DNA of 64,000 bases from Microcoleus sp. FACHB-61. GTDB taxonomy: Bacteria; Cyanobacteriota; Cyanobacteriia; Cyanobacteriales; Microcoleaceae. The DNA is taken from positions 1-64,000 of the forward strand of contig JACJNY010000035.1 of the NCBI GenBank assembly GCA_014695295.1, written 5' to 3'. The position numbers and the translations under genes were made by a program. The notes below the pieces were generated by a model. That model was not told the DNA's origin and made no database searches. It saw only the letters and a program-made list of their open reading frames with translations. Each line of letters begins with the position of its first letter. Position 1 is the stretch's first letter. Shown here one piece after another: positions 36,492 to 46,281 of the stretch.

Positions 36492-39023
36492 CTACTTCCC
36501 TACCGTGAAATACTCATTCTTAGCATACACGCTAATAATGCAGTCTCCGACTTCAAAAAACATCCCCTCTTGCTCATCTTTAGAAAATTGCAAATTGCCG
36601 TATTTAGAATTAATTTCCTCAGCACTCGCCGCTTTTGCCTCCATTTCATCTGGGATAAGTCCGGTAGAACCGATATAGAAAACCAGCGGTGAAACTTTTT
36701 CCCTGTACACTTTTTCAGCATAAGCTTCCAGTCGCTCGTTGGCATTAGCTAAAGCAGCGACAAACTCCTCTCGCTTGACATCTTCTCCCTGCCATTTCGC
36801 TTGCAAAAGGCGCAGCAAACTATCGGCACCAACTTTGGCTAAAGTAGCGCTAACAATTCCGTTATCCTCCAACCCCAAAAACTCATCGAAAATCAGTTTC
36901 ATCAAGTCGTCAACTTTGGTGACTTTTGTTCGGGATGACAGCGTTTTGTGTGCGAAGACAACAGGCTCATCTAAGGTGATGTCAAATGTCGGTTTCGCTA
37001 GCTTTTCGCCCGTGTTTTTGTGGTAAACTTCATAAAGGCGATCGAGAAATTTGTTGGCAGAGTGCAATTTGCCGAAGTTGAGGATATTTTTGCTGCCGAT
37101 GTCGATTTTGTAGCTGACTCGCGAATCTACTGAACCGTTGGCGATCGCACTTTTTAAATCTGTGTATTCCGTCGTCGTCGGAAAGTTGATGTAAAGGCTT
37201 TTTGACAGATAATGCTGTTTCAATTCTTCCAATTGTTCCGCTGTGTAAGCCTCGGATTCCTCCTTCAAATGAGCCGAGAGAATGCTAGAGAGAATTTTGA
37301 TTTCTGCGAGTTCCTCAAACACTCCGTCAAGGCTGCCGTAACGCCCGTCAAAAGGCACTAGCGGCAAAGTGTCTAACTTTATATCGTACTCTGAACGGAA
37401 GTCAAATTCTTGCACAGGCGAACCGTCTTTTTCCAGGACACCGCATTTTTTGAGCAAATCAAACACTGGTTTGCTGCTGATTTTTGTTTGCAGCGACTTA
37501 ATATTAACTTCGCCGTCGCTGACAATGGTATAATTGTTGAAAGTATTGAGGTCTGTAACTAAAATTCCCGCCACTTCTGCGATTAAAGTTCCATCCTCAA
37601 CTTTTACCAGCTTAGCTTTTCGGGTAATCAGCATATTGATGGTAGCGGTATTTTGATTGATGGCAAATGAACCCATTTGCACGTATTCGCCACTATCCAA
37701 AAATTCAGTTTTCAGCCAAGGATTGACAAGGTTGCCGTTTTCGTCTCGCTTTCCTTCAATTCGCTTCAAACCCTTTCGCTGATAATTTTCTTGCAAGTGT
37801 TTCAAGTTGATGATGATGCTGTTGCTGTTTTCCTCCAATATCTTGATTAACTCCAGCAGGGAAATTTTATCGCTGACTTTTACCCGATCGCCAATTTCAT
37901 GATTTTTCAACACCTCAGGCGCAAAAACAGCCTGTTCCAAATCTTCCGTAAACTCCGCTATTTGGGCATTTGTCAAAGCTTTAGCGTGTTTTTCCGTCAA
38001 AGTAGCGTCGAAGGTACTCGCCAGCGCATACTTAGCCGTATTTAAATTGCCGTCAGCGAGGTTAGCTTTCGCAAAAGCAAATACCGACTCATCAGTTTGA
38101 GCAACGGGAACATCTAGTTTGTCATACTCATCCTTGGCGACTTTCTGATATTTGTAAAACAGTCCCCGATCGTCTGCTTTCAGCCCGCAGATTTTCAGCG
38201 TGCTCGATGAACCGTTGATTTTCTTGCCACTTTTGGAAACAAAAACTTGATAATCATATTCCTTAATTAACGGTTCTTCCAGCGCTGGTGCAACGGAACT
38301 GCCTAACAGTTTTGTGCTGTCGTAAAGAGCATCATAAACCATTTTGACTTCGCCAGCGCGGATGCAATTTCCCGATAATGTGTTGGCGATTTTGGAGAGC
38401 AGTTTGAAGTCAGCATAGGCATAGGATATCGTGTTGGCAAACACATCCATTTCTTTTAGTTCTTCGCAAATTTTCTCTAGTTTTGCAGCTTCCGAATTGG
38501 CACTGGGGTCATTTGCATAGCCGTCTGTGTGCAAATTTATCGCTGTCATTTCTCCCGCTTTAACCAGAGATTTAGCGAGTTGCATCGACTGCGATATGCA
38601 GGTAAAGCCAGCCGTGTGGATTTTTTGAATTTCTTTGATGTATTGAGAGTCAAACTTCAGCACTTCTTGAATAGGAATTCGCTGGAAGTGACAAATTACG
38701 TCCCCCTTATCAGCATAGGAAATCAGGCTGACAATTAGCTGGTAATTGTTGTATTCGTCTAGGGTCAAAAGCTTGATTAGGGTTTCTTTCAGCGGTTCTA
38801 AGTCATAATACATTGAGCCGGAACGGTCGATGATGATGATGCTGTGAGCGACGGATTTTTCAGGGATATCAGCGGGCTTTCTTTCTAAATTAATGCGATC
38901 GACTTGATAGAAAGCCTTTGCGTTTCCGGCAAAATTGTAGAGGGTAAACTTGGTGCGAGTAGTGGAGGCTGCTTGGCTGCTGGAACTTTTGACTTGAGAT
39001 GATTGTTTTGCTTGCCGTGCCAT
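36492..39023 (-). CDS. Large von Willebrand A domain protein, unknown role
   Basis: This 843-residue protein begins with a Ser/Gln-rich tail (1-25). A vWA domain (about 60-260) has a complete MIDAS: DRSGSM (Asp66, Ser68, Ser70), the Thr in GFTCISQ, and LHTDGYAND. The rest (260-843) has no recognisable fold; it contains alternating beta and helical stretches, no membrane helix and no signal peptide, so the protein is probably cytoplasmic. I chose ATG at 39023 (AGGTG upstream); a GTG at 39032 is also possible. No MoxR ATPase, TerY or other usual vWA partner is adjacent. Function unknown. Confidence 0.75.
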   Translation of the reverse strand: MARQAKQSSQVKSSSSQAASTTRTKFTLYNFAGNAKAFYQVDRINLERKPADIPEKSVAHSIIIIDRSGSMYYDLEPLKETLIKLLTLDEYNNYQLIVSLISYADKGDVICHFQRIPIQEVLKFDSQYIKEIQKIHTAGFTCISQSMQLAKSLVKAGEMTAINLHTDGYANDPSANSEAAKLEKICEELKEMDVFANTISYAYADFKLLSKIANTLSGNCIRAGEVKMVYDALYDSTKLLGSSVAPALEEPLIKEYDYQVFVSKSGKKINGSSSTLKICGLKADDRGLFYKYQKVAKDEYDKLDVPVAQTDESVFAFAKANLADGNLNTAKYALASTFDATLTEKHAKALTNAQIAEFTEDLEQAVFAPEVLKNHEIGDRVKVSDKISLLELIKILEENSNSIIINLKHLQENYQRKGLKRIEGKRDENGNLVNPWLKTEFLDSGEYVQMGSFAINQNTATINMLITRKAKLVKVEDGTLIAEVAGILVTDLNTFNNYTIVSDGEVNIKSLQTKISSKPVFDLLKKCGVLEKDGSPVQEFDFRSEYDIKLDTLPLVPFDGRYGSLDGVFEELAEIKILSSILSAHLKEESEAYTAEQLEELKQHYLSKSLYINFPTTTEYTDLKSAIANGSVDSRVSYKIDIGSKNILNFGKLHSANKFLDRLYEVYHKNTGEKLAKPTFDITLDEPVVFAHKTLSSRTKVTKVDDLMKLIFDEFLGLEDNGIVSATLAKVGADSLLRLLQAKWQGEDVKREEFVAALANANERLEAYAEKVYREKVSPLVFYIGSTGLIPDEMEAKAASAEEINSKYGNLQFSKDEQEGMFFEVGDCIISVYAKNEYFTVGK

Positions 39024-39235
39024 AGTTTTCACCTATGTTGACTTATTCCTCAACTAAATTATGGCACGCGCTTCTGTTGGTGTCAAGGCCTGTCTGGAAA
39101 ATTATCTGCGAAGCTGAATAACCATTAATATTTAGCCCTGCGGTGCAAGGGAAAACTGCGGCGGTAGGGTAAAGGTGGGCTTTTTTGGCAAAAGTAGTGG
39201 ATCTGCGTAAATATTTAGTAAATATTTAGTCAATC

Positions 39236-40222
39236 ATGCTTTATTTAGAAAATCCGCTGCTCAAACTTTATCTAAATCTGATCGGATGGGTGGCGTTGGG
39301 ATTTTTTCTCGGCCGCCAGCTACCAAGAAGCTATTCTACATATTTAGCCAAGTTTCTTTTCTTCTTTGGCACGCCATTGAGCATTGTTGCTTTTATCCGC
39401 AGCGCCAATTTGTCGGGCGCTATTTGGATGGCGCCGCTGATAGCTTGGGCGGCAATTCTAGCAGGTGGAGGACTCGCTGGGATTTTGATAATTTTCGGTG
39501 TCGGCGAGGAACGTTTCAAGACTCTTAATCCGATCGCCCAAAATAGCCCGGAACACACTAGCGCTTGGAGTTTGCCCACTCAAGGCAGCTTCTTATTGGC
39601 AACGATGGTGGGTAATACGGGTTTTTTAGGCATTCCCGTCACCTTGTCCTTATTAGGCTCGGAACACTTTGCCTGGGCGTTGTTTTACGACTTGCTAGGC
39701 ACTACTATGGGAATCAATATACTCGGAGTTGCTATTGCTTCTCACTGCGGTAAAAGCGATCGCCCTCAGAGTTGGTTAGGTCCGGTGCGGGCAATCTTTC
39801 AGAATCCGGCACTGTGGGCTTTTGGTCTAGGGTTTGTCTCGCGCAGCTTGCCGCTGTCGGCACAAATCGCAGAATTGTTAACAACAGGCGCTTGGACTGT
39901 AATTACTTTAGCTTTAATTACGATCGGGATGCAGTTAAGCAAGTTGAATTCCTTGCACAACCTCAAACCTGTTTTGGCTTGTCTGGCGATTAAAATGCTG
40001 TTAGTTCCCTTGGTAATTGGCACGGGATTAACGTTTTTGGGGATCGCGGGCGCGCCGCGGCTTGTGCTAGTGCTGCAAATGGCGATGCCTCCTGCTTTTG
40101 GTACTACGTTGTTGGCCGAAGCTTTCAATCTCGATCGCGAATTAGCCGTAACTGCGATCGGCCTCGGCTGCGTTAGTTTATTATTCACTATTCCCCTATG
40201 GATGAGGGTATTTGATTTTTAA
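39236..40222 (+). CDS. AEC family transporter (auxin efflux carrier-like)
   Basis: This 328-residue membrane protein has about ten transmembrane segments in two five-helix halves separated by a charged loop near residue 100. Marks are LIGWVALGFFLGRQLPR, FLFFFGTPLSIVAFI, VGNTGFLGIPVTLSLLG and the C-terminal MAMPPAFGTTLLAEAF, where PPA resembles the conserved family motif. AEC proteins move organic acids or similar solutes by secondary transport; the substrate here is unknown. It starts at ATG 39236 and stands alone. Confidence 0.85.
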   Translation: MLYLENPLLKLYLNLIGWVALGFFLGRQLPRSYSTYLAKFLFFFGTPLSIVAFIRSANLSGAIWMAPLIAWAAILAGGGLAGILIIFGVGEERFKTLNPIAQNSPEHTSAWSLPTQGSFLLATMVGNTGFLGIPVTLSLLGSEHFAWALFYDLLGTTMGINILGVAIASHCGKSDRPQSWLGPVRAIFQNPALWAFGLGFVSRSLPLSAQIAELLTTGAWTVITLALITIGMQLSKLNSLHNLKPVLACLAIKMLLVPLVIGTGLTFLGIAGAPRLVLVLQMAMPPAFGTTLLAEAFNLDRELAVTAIGLGCVSLLFTIPLWMRVFDF

Positions 40223-40392
40223 TAAAACTTAATAAGTTATCAGTTTAAAACGTTCCTTACTTCAGCGATCCCCATCACAAACATTGAGCGATCTATCTCA
40301 TCTTGATTTCAAATAACAATCACGGGACTGGGAAACTGTATTGGCTTCTGCTAATGTGGAAATAGCCTGCAGAGGACGGGAAGAATAAAAGT

Positions 40393-43300
40393 ATGGCAAG
40401 TATAAATTTTACATTGACAGGTTATCAAATTCTCGATCGCATTTACTCAGGAACTCGCACCCTAGTTTATCGAGCTTTCCGCACGGGCGACAAACAGCCG
40501 GTCGCCATCAAAGTCTTGCAGAACGAGTATCCCAGCTTCAGCGAACTGGTGCAATTTCGCAATCAGTACACGATCGCCAAAAACCTCAACTTGCCCGGAA
40601 TCATCGAAACCTACAGCTTGGAAACCTACCAAAACAGCTATGCGCTGGTAATGGAAGACTTTGGGGGAATTTCTCTGAACGAATGGATGGAAAAAGGGGA
40701 AACAGGGCCGTCTCTGAGCGAGTTTTTGCCACTGGGAATCGACCTGAGCAATACATTAGATATACTCTATCGCCACCGGATAATTCACAAAGATATTAAA
40801 CCAGCCAATATTTTAATTAATCCGCATACAAAACACGTCAAACTCATTGATTTTAGTATTGCATCCTTGCTGCCCAGGGAAACTCAAACCCTGAGGAATC
40901 CTAACGTGCTGGAAGGGACACTGGGCTATTTGTCTCCCGAACAAACGGGAAGGATGAATCGGGGGATTGACTACCGGACAGACTTTTACTCTTTGGGCGT
41001 GACTTTTTACGCATTGCTGGCGGGACAATTGCCGTTTCAATCCAACGATGCGATGGAATTGGTACACTGTCATATTGCCAAGCAACCGCCATCACTGCAT
41101 GAAATCAATCCCGAAATCCCGCCGGTACTCTCGGAAATTGTCAGCAAATTAATGGCAAAGAATGCCGAAGACCGCTATCAGAGTGCGTTGGGACTGAAAT
41201 TCGATTTAGAATTTTGTTTGAAGCAACTTGAAGAAAACGGTAAGATAGAGAGTTTTACGATCGCGCAGAGGGATGTGGGCGATCGCTTCCTCATACCCGA
41301 AAAACTCTACGGTCGCGAAACCGAAGTTGCCGAATTACTCTCCGCATTCGATCGAGTAGCAGGTTTTTCCCAGCAGCCATCAGAACAGGGTGGAGGCTGT
41401 GAGTTAATGTTAGTCGCGGGTTTTTCTGGGATTGGGAAAACTGCAATTGTCAATGAAGTTCACAAACCAATTGCCCGCCAGCGCGGCTATTTCATCAAAG
41501 GCAAATTCGACCAATTTAACCGCAACATTCCTTTCTCAGCTTTTGTCCAAGCATTTCGAGATTTAATGGGACAATTGTTGACCGCCAGTGACCAGCAGTT
41601 GAAAAATTGGCAAACTCAAATATTGCAAGCAGTGGGCGATAACGGACAAGTCATTATTGAAGTAATCCCAGAACTCGAAAAAATTATTGGGCCACAACCG
41701 CCCGCACTAGAATTATCAGGAACTGCGGCACAAAATCGGTTTGATTTGCTGTTTCAAAATTTTATTCGCGTGTTCACTAAACCAGAACATCCCCTGGTGA
41801 TGTTTTTGGATGACTTGCAGTGGGCTGATTCCGCCTCGCTGCGGTTAATGCAACTGCTGCTTGCCGAGTCAGCAACCGGCTATTTATTAGTAATTGGTGC
41901 CTACCGAGATAATGAAGTGTTTGCAGCACATCCGTTGATGCTGACACTGGATGCAATGGCAAAAGCTGGGGCCACGGTGAATACTCTGACGCTGGAACCG
42001 TTGAGTTCAGAAAGTCTAAATCATTTGGTTGCTGATACGCTCAATTGCGATCGATCTTGGGCAAGACCTTTGGCTGATTTGGTGGCACAAAAAACCCAAG
42101 GAAATCCCTTTTTTGCAACGCAGTTTCTCAAAGCACTGCATCAGGACGGGCTGATTGAGTTTGACCGGGTTGCTGGTTATTGGCAGTGCGATATTGTGCG
42201 AGTTCGGGAGGCAGCGCTGACGGATGATGTGGTCGAGTTTATGGCGTTGCAGTTGCAAAAATTGCCGCCAGGGACTCAGAATGTGTTGAAGTTGGCTGCT
42301 TGTGTTGGGAATCAGTTTGATTTGGGGACTTTGGCAGTTGTCTCCCAGCAATTGGAAACGGAAACGGCGGCGGATTTGTGGAAGGCTTTGCAAGAGGGGT
42401 TAATCCTGCCTGAAAGTGAAGTCTACAAGTTTTATATGGGGCGAGAAAGACGGGAGGAGACCGAAAATTCGGAGGTGGTGAATTACAAGTTTTTGCACGA
42501 TCGCGTTCAGCAAGCCGCCTATTCTTTAATTCCTCAACAAGAGCGATCGCGCGTTCACTATCAGATTGGACAATTGCTGAGCCAGCAAATTTCACCCGCA
42601 GCTATAGAAGAGCAAATTTTTTCAGTCGTCAATCAGTTGAATTATGGTATTGCGCTGATTGAAGACCAAACAGAACGCGACTATCTGGCACAACTCAACC
42701 TCACGGCTTGCCGCAAAGCCAGAGGCGCTACTGCTTATCAAGCTGCTCGCGAGTATGCTGCGATCGGGCTAAATTTGCTTGGAGAGAGCGCTTGGCAACG
42801 ACAGTACGAGATGACCTTGAACTTGCACGACATAGCAGCCGAAGTGGCTTCACTCTGTGGTGATTTTGACCAGATGGATCGGTGGATTGACACTGTGATT
42901 CATCATACCAGAACTCCCCTAGAGCGAGTCAGCGTTTACATCGTCAAAATTCAGGCATTATCGTCCCAGAACAAGTTTTTAGAAGCAATTGCTATCGGTT
43001 TGTTGAGTCTCAAAGAATTAGGAGTTGAATTGCCCGATAGCCCTACATCAGAAGATATTCAGCAAGCAGTGCAGGAAGTTAATAGCTCGATCGGCGATCG
43101 ACCGATTGAAGAGTTATTCTATCTGCCAGCGATGGTGGATGCCCAAAAGCTGGCCGCGATGCAAGTGGCGGCAAGTATGGCGTCAGTTTGTTATCCGGTT
43201 GGTTCGTCTTTGTTTCCACTGGTGACTGCCTTACAGGTAAATTTATCTATCCAATATGGCAACAGTCGTACTTCAGCTTATAGCTATAGTTTTTATGGGG

Positions 43301-45837
43301 TGATTCTCAACAACTTTCTACAAGATGTGACGGTAGCCGATCAGTTTGGCCGATTAGCTTATCGTCTTGCCAGTGGGGCGGATGCCAAAAATATTCGCTC
43401 TGCAAGTTGTGTTGTGATCGCAGCCTTGTTGTACCATCGCAAATCGCATTTGCGGGAGACCCTCCCCATTTTTCAGGCAGGCTATCAAGCCGGATTAGAA
43501 ACAGGCAATCTAGAGTTTGTCGGGCATAATGGGCATGGATTTTGTCTAAATTCCTACTGGTGCGGTCAACCTTTGGCAGAACTTGAGCCCCAAATTCGGG
43601 CATACCGTCAGCAATTACTCGACCTCAACCAACTAACGACGGCAAATTATTGTTCGATTTATTGGGAAACAACGCTGTTTTTATTGGGTAATCCAAACAA
43701 CTTGGAGATTTCCTTTGAACAGGAAGGCTATGAGGAGAAGCTGGGTTCTCAGTCGCTTGCCTCTAACGATTTTTACCGACTCTCCATGTTCTATCTGTAC
43801 AGGCTGACGTTGAGATTCCTGCTGGGAGACATTGCTCGGGCCTCCGCAGATGTCGATCGAGCAAGACAGTATATAGCGGGATGTGCAGGAACTACTTCCG
43901 AAGCTGGTTTATATTTTTATGACTCACTCATAGCCCTTGCCACTCCTGAGTCCGAGACGGAGTTAGAAACTTCGTTGCAACGAGTTGAGGAAAATCAAAG
44001 GAAGTTGCAGCATTGGGCAGAACACGCCCCCATGAATTATTTGCATAAGTGGCAGTTGGTAGAAGCAGAGAAATACCGAGTTGCCAGACAGAGGGCAGAA
44101 GCTATTGAAATGTACGATCGGGCCATTTCTGGAGCGAAAGAAAACGAATACATCCAAGAAGAAGCTCTCGCTAACGAACTAGCAGCTAAATTCTACCTCG
44201 ACTGGGGCAAAGAAAAAGTGGCGCAAGCTTATATGCAAGAAGCCTACTACTGTTATGCTCGCTGGGGTGCGAAAGCCAAAATCGATGACTTAGAAAAACG
44301 CTATCCCCAACTTCTTGCTCCCATATTGCAAGCAAGAGAAAATCGTTTTGGAATCAGCGAAACCCGCCTCCACACAATCAATAAATCGTCAGTTTTAAAT
44401 CAAACCTGGCACACAAGTCTATCTAGCAGTAGCAGTATTTACGAAGCCCTCGATTTCGCGACTATTCTCAAAGCCTCCCAAACTTTATCGAGTGAAATTC
44501 AATTAGAAAAATTACTGGCTGCACTGATGTGTGTGGTGATGGAAAATGCCGGGGCAAAAAAAGCAGTTCTGCTGTTGCTTAAGGATGGGAACCTCGCGAT
44601 CGAAGCTGTAGCCTCCTTCAATCAAGATGTCATCTCAATATCTGTACCGCTGTCAGCCAGCGACGAGTTTCCCCCTGCTGTGGTCAACTATGTTAAGCGG
44701 ACTTGGAAAACTGTGGTTTTGGATAATGCAGCAGTACAAAGCGATTTTATGGCCGATCAGTATTTGATGCAGAAAAAGCCCAAAAGTGTGCTGTGCGCGC
44801 CCATTTTAAATCAGGGTAAATTAATCGGTTTGCTCTACCTAGAAAATAACTTGACTATTGGTGCATTTACAGAAGATCGCACTGAAGTCATCCAACTTTT
44901 GTGCGCCCAAGCGGCTATCTCTCTAGAAAATGCCCGATTGTACCAACAATCTCAAGCTTATGCACAAGAATTAGAGCGATCGCTCCTAGATTTGCAGCAA
45001 GCACAGTTACAGATCGTGCAAAGCGAAAAAATGTCCACCTTGGGCAATCTAGTCACAGGAATAGCCCACGAAATCAATAATCCTGTCGGCTTTATTAGCG
45101 GCAATATTGAGGAAGCAACGACCACGATCAAAGATGTGATTGGTCACTTAAAATTATATCAAGAAAAACTGCCAAATCCCGGCGCTGAAATTGAAGAAGA
45201 TGCGGAGGATATTGATTTAGAGTATGCCTTAGAAGATTTGCCAAAGATGCTGTTGTCGATGAAAGTGGGGTGCGATCGCATTCGCGGCATTAGCACCAGC
45301 CTCCGCACCTTCTCCAGAGCCGATAAAGACTACAAAGTTCCGTTTAATATCCATGAGGGCATTGACAGCACAATCTTAATTTTGAAACATCGGCTGAAAG
45401 CCAACGAACACCATCCTGCGATCGAAGTCGTCACAGACTACGGCAATCTCCCGCCAATCGAATGCTTTCCCGGTCAACTGAACCAAGTCTTTATGAACCT
45501 GCTTGCTAACGCGATCGATGCTCTAGAAGAATCAAACCAAAGACGCAGTTTGGATGCCATTAAAGCAAATCCACACTGTATCACAGTTCGTACCAGTCAG
45601 TCGGATGATCGACACATCAAAATTCAGATTGCCGATAACGGTGCGGGCATGACAGAATCAGTGAAACAGCGTATTTTTGACCATCTGTTCACAACGAAGG
45701 CAGTAGGAAAAGGCACTGGGTTAGGATTGGCGATCGCCCGCCAGATTGTAGTCGAAACCCACGGCGGAACAATTAATGTGAATTCTACCTTGGGGGGAGG
45801 AAGTGAATTTGAGATACTGTTACCTATTACCGAATAA
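40393..45837 (+). CDS. HstK-like Ser/Thr kinase - AAA - GAF - histidine kinase
   Basis: This 1814-residue cytoplasmic signalling protein has four parts: a protein kinase (1-275; Lys40, HKDIKPANI with Asp134, DFS at 153-155 in place of DFG); an AAA/predicted ATPase region with Walker A GFSGIGKT near 342 and LDDLQWAD; a TPR-like helical region (about 700-1320); a GAF domain (about 1352-1515); and a histidine kinase with phospho-acceptor His1559 (GIAHEINNP) and an ATPase end with ADNGAGM and GKGTGLGLAI. The order matches HstK proteins of cyanobacteria. No response regulator gene adjoins it. ATG at 40393, good upstream GAGG. Confidence 0.88.
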   Translation: MASINFTLTGYQILDRIYSGTRTLVYRAFRTGDKQPVAIKVLQNEYPSFSELVQFRNQYTIAKNLNLPGIIETYSLETYQNSYALVMEDFGGISLNEWMEKGETGPSLSEFLPLGIDLSNTLDILYRHRIIHKDIKPANILINPHTKHVKLIDFSIASLLPRETQTLRNPNVLEGTLGYLSPEQTGRMNRGIDYRTDFYSLGVTFYALLAGQLPFQSNDAMELVHCHIAKQPPSLHEINPEIPPVLSEIVSKLMAKNAEDRYQSALGLKFDLEFCLKQLEENGKIESFTIAQRDVGDRFLIPEKLYGRETEVAELLSAFDRVAGFSQQPSEQGGGCELMLVAGFSGIGKTAIVNEVHKPIARQRGYFIKGKFDQFNRNIPFSAFVQAFRDLMGQLLTASDQQLKNWQTQILQAVGDNGQVIIEVIPELEKIIGPQPPALELSGTAAQNRFDLLFQNFIRVFTKPEHPLVMFLDDLQWADSASLRLMQLLLAESATGYLLVIGAYRDNEVFAAHPLMLTLDAMAKAGATVNTLTLEPLSSESLNHLVADTLNCDRSWARPLADLVAQKTQGNPFFATQFLKALHQDGLIEFDRVAGYWQCDIVRVREAALTDDVVEFMALQLQKLPPGTQNVLKLAACVGNQFDLGTLAVVSQQLETETAADLWKALQEGLILPESEVYKFYMGRERREETENSEVVNYKFLHDRVQQAAYSLIPQQERSRVHYQIGQLLSQQISPAAIEEQIFSVVNQLNYGIALIEDQTERDYLAQLNLTACRKARGATAYQAAREYAAIGLNLLGESAWQRQYEMTLNLHDIAAEVASLCGDFDQMDRWIDTVIHHTRTPLERVSVYIVKIQALSSQNKFLEAIAIGLLSLKELGVELPDSPTSEDIQQAVQEVNSSIGDRPIEELFYLPAMVDAQKLAAMQVAASMASVCYPVGSSLFPLVTALQVNLSIQYGNSRTSAYSYSFYGVILNNFLQDVTVADQFGRLAYRLASGADAKNIRSASCVVIAALLYHRKSHLRETLPIFQAGYQAGLETGNLEFVGHNGHGFCLNSYWCGQPLAELEPQIRAYRQQLLDLNQLTTANYCSIYWETTLFLLGNPNNLEISFEQEGYEEKLGSQSLASNDFYRLSMFYLYRLTLRFLLGDIARASADVDRARQYIAGCAGTTSEAGLYFYDSLIALATPESETELETSLQRVEENQRKLQHWAEHAPMNYLHKWQLVEAEKYRVARQRAEAIEMYDRAISGAKENEYIQEEALANELAAKFYLDWGKEKVAQAYMQEAYYCYARWGAKAKIDDLEKRYPQLLAPILQARENRFGISETRLHTINKSSVLNQTWHTSLSSSSSIYEALDFATILKASQTLSSEIQLEKLLAALMCVVMENAGAKKAVLLLLKDGNLAIEAVASFNQDVISISVPLSASDEFPPAVVNYVKRTWKTVVLDNAAVQSDFMADQYLMQKKPKSVLCAPILNQGKLIGLLYLENNLTIGAFTEDRTEVIQLLCAQAAISLENARLYQQSQAYAQELERSLLDLQQAQLQIVQSEKMSTLGNLVTGIAHEINNPVGFISGNIEEATTTIKDVIGHLKLYQEKLPNPGAEIEEDAEDIDLEYALEDLPKMLLSMKVGCDRIRGISTSLRTFSRADKDYKVPFNIHEGIDSTILILKHRLKANEHHPAIEVVTDYGNLPPIECFPGQLNQVFMNLLANAIDALEESNQRRSLDAIKANPHCITVRTSQSDDRHIKIQIADNGAGMTESVKQRIFDHLFTTKAVGKGTGLGLAIARQIVVETHGGTINVNSTLGGGSEFEILLPITE

Positions 45838-46281
45838 AAGTACAAGACATTCTTGATCATTTTAGATTTTAGATTTTAGATTGAAGAATTGGGAAGGACA
45901 GATGACCTAATGATTTGGAACACGGGCCTACAGTTGCATTTTTTTTTAAAGTGGTATCTGAAGTAAAAGTTTGAGACGGAGCAAGAAGGAAAAAAGTTAT
46001 TCATTTTTCATTCTTCCTCATTTCGTTGGTCGAGTTTGACTTTCTTGAGTCCGATCGACTAATTTCTATTTGAAAAAATCCCTAATAACTAAATTAGATT
46101 GTCGATCGGGAATTATACCAGCCCGGAGCGCAACTCTGGACACGGGCAAAACTTCCCGCGCCCCTTCGCCAGATTGCCAAAATCTCAATTATGCTAACCT
46201 AGGCAAGCAGCAATCCCTTGTCACGAAGGCGATTAACCTAATTTCAAACAATTTATTTTATTGAGGAGCGGTGTATCCCGT
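45838..46281. other. Intergenic region, no gene seen
   Basis: A heptamer run (TTTTAGA)n lies at 45858-45884. The remainder, up to the RTX ribosome site GAGGAG at 46263-46268, shows no supported frame. Confidence 0.5.

Noticed and set aside
40846-40858. Pseudokinase call for the HstK-like protein
   Set aside because: DFS replaces DFG, but Lys40, Asp134 and the metal Asp153 are present, so activity is still likely.
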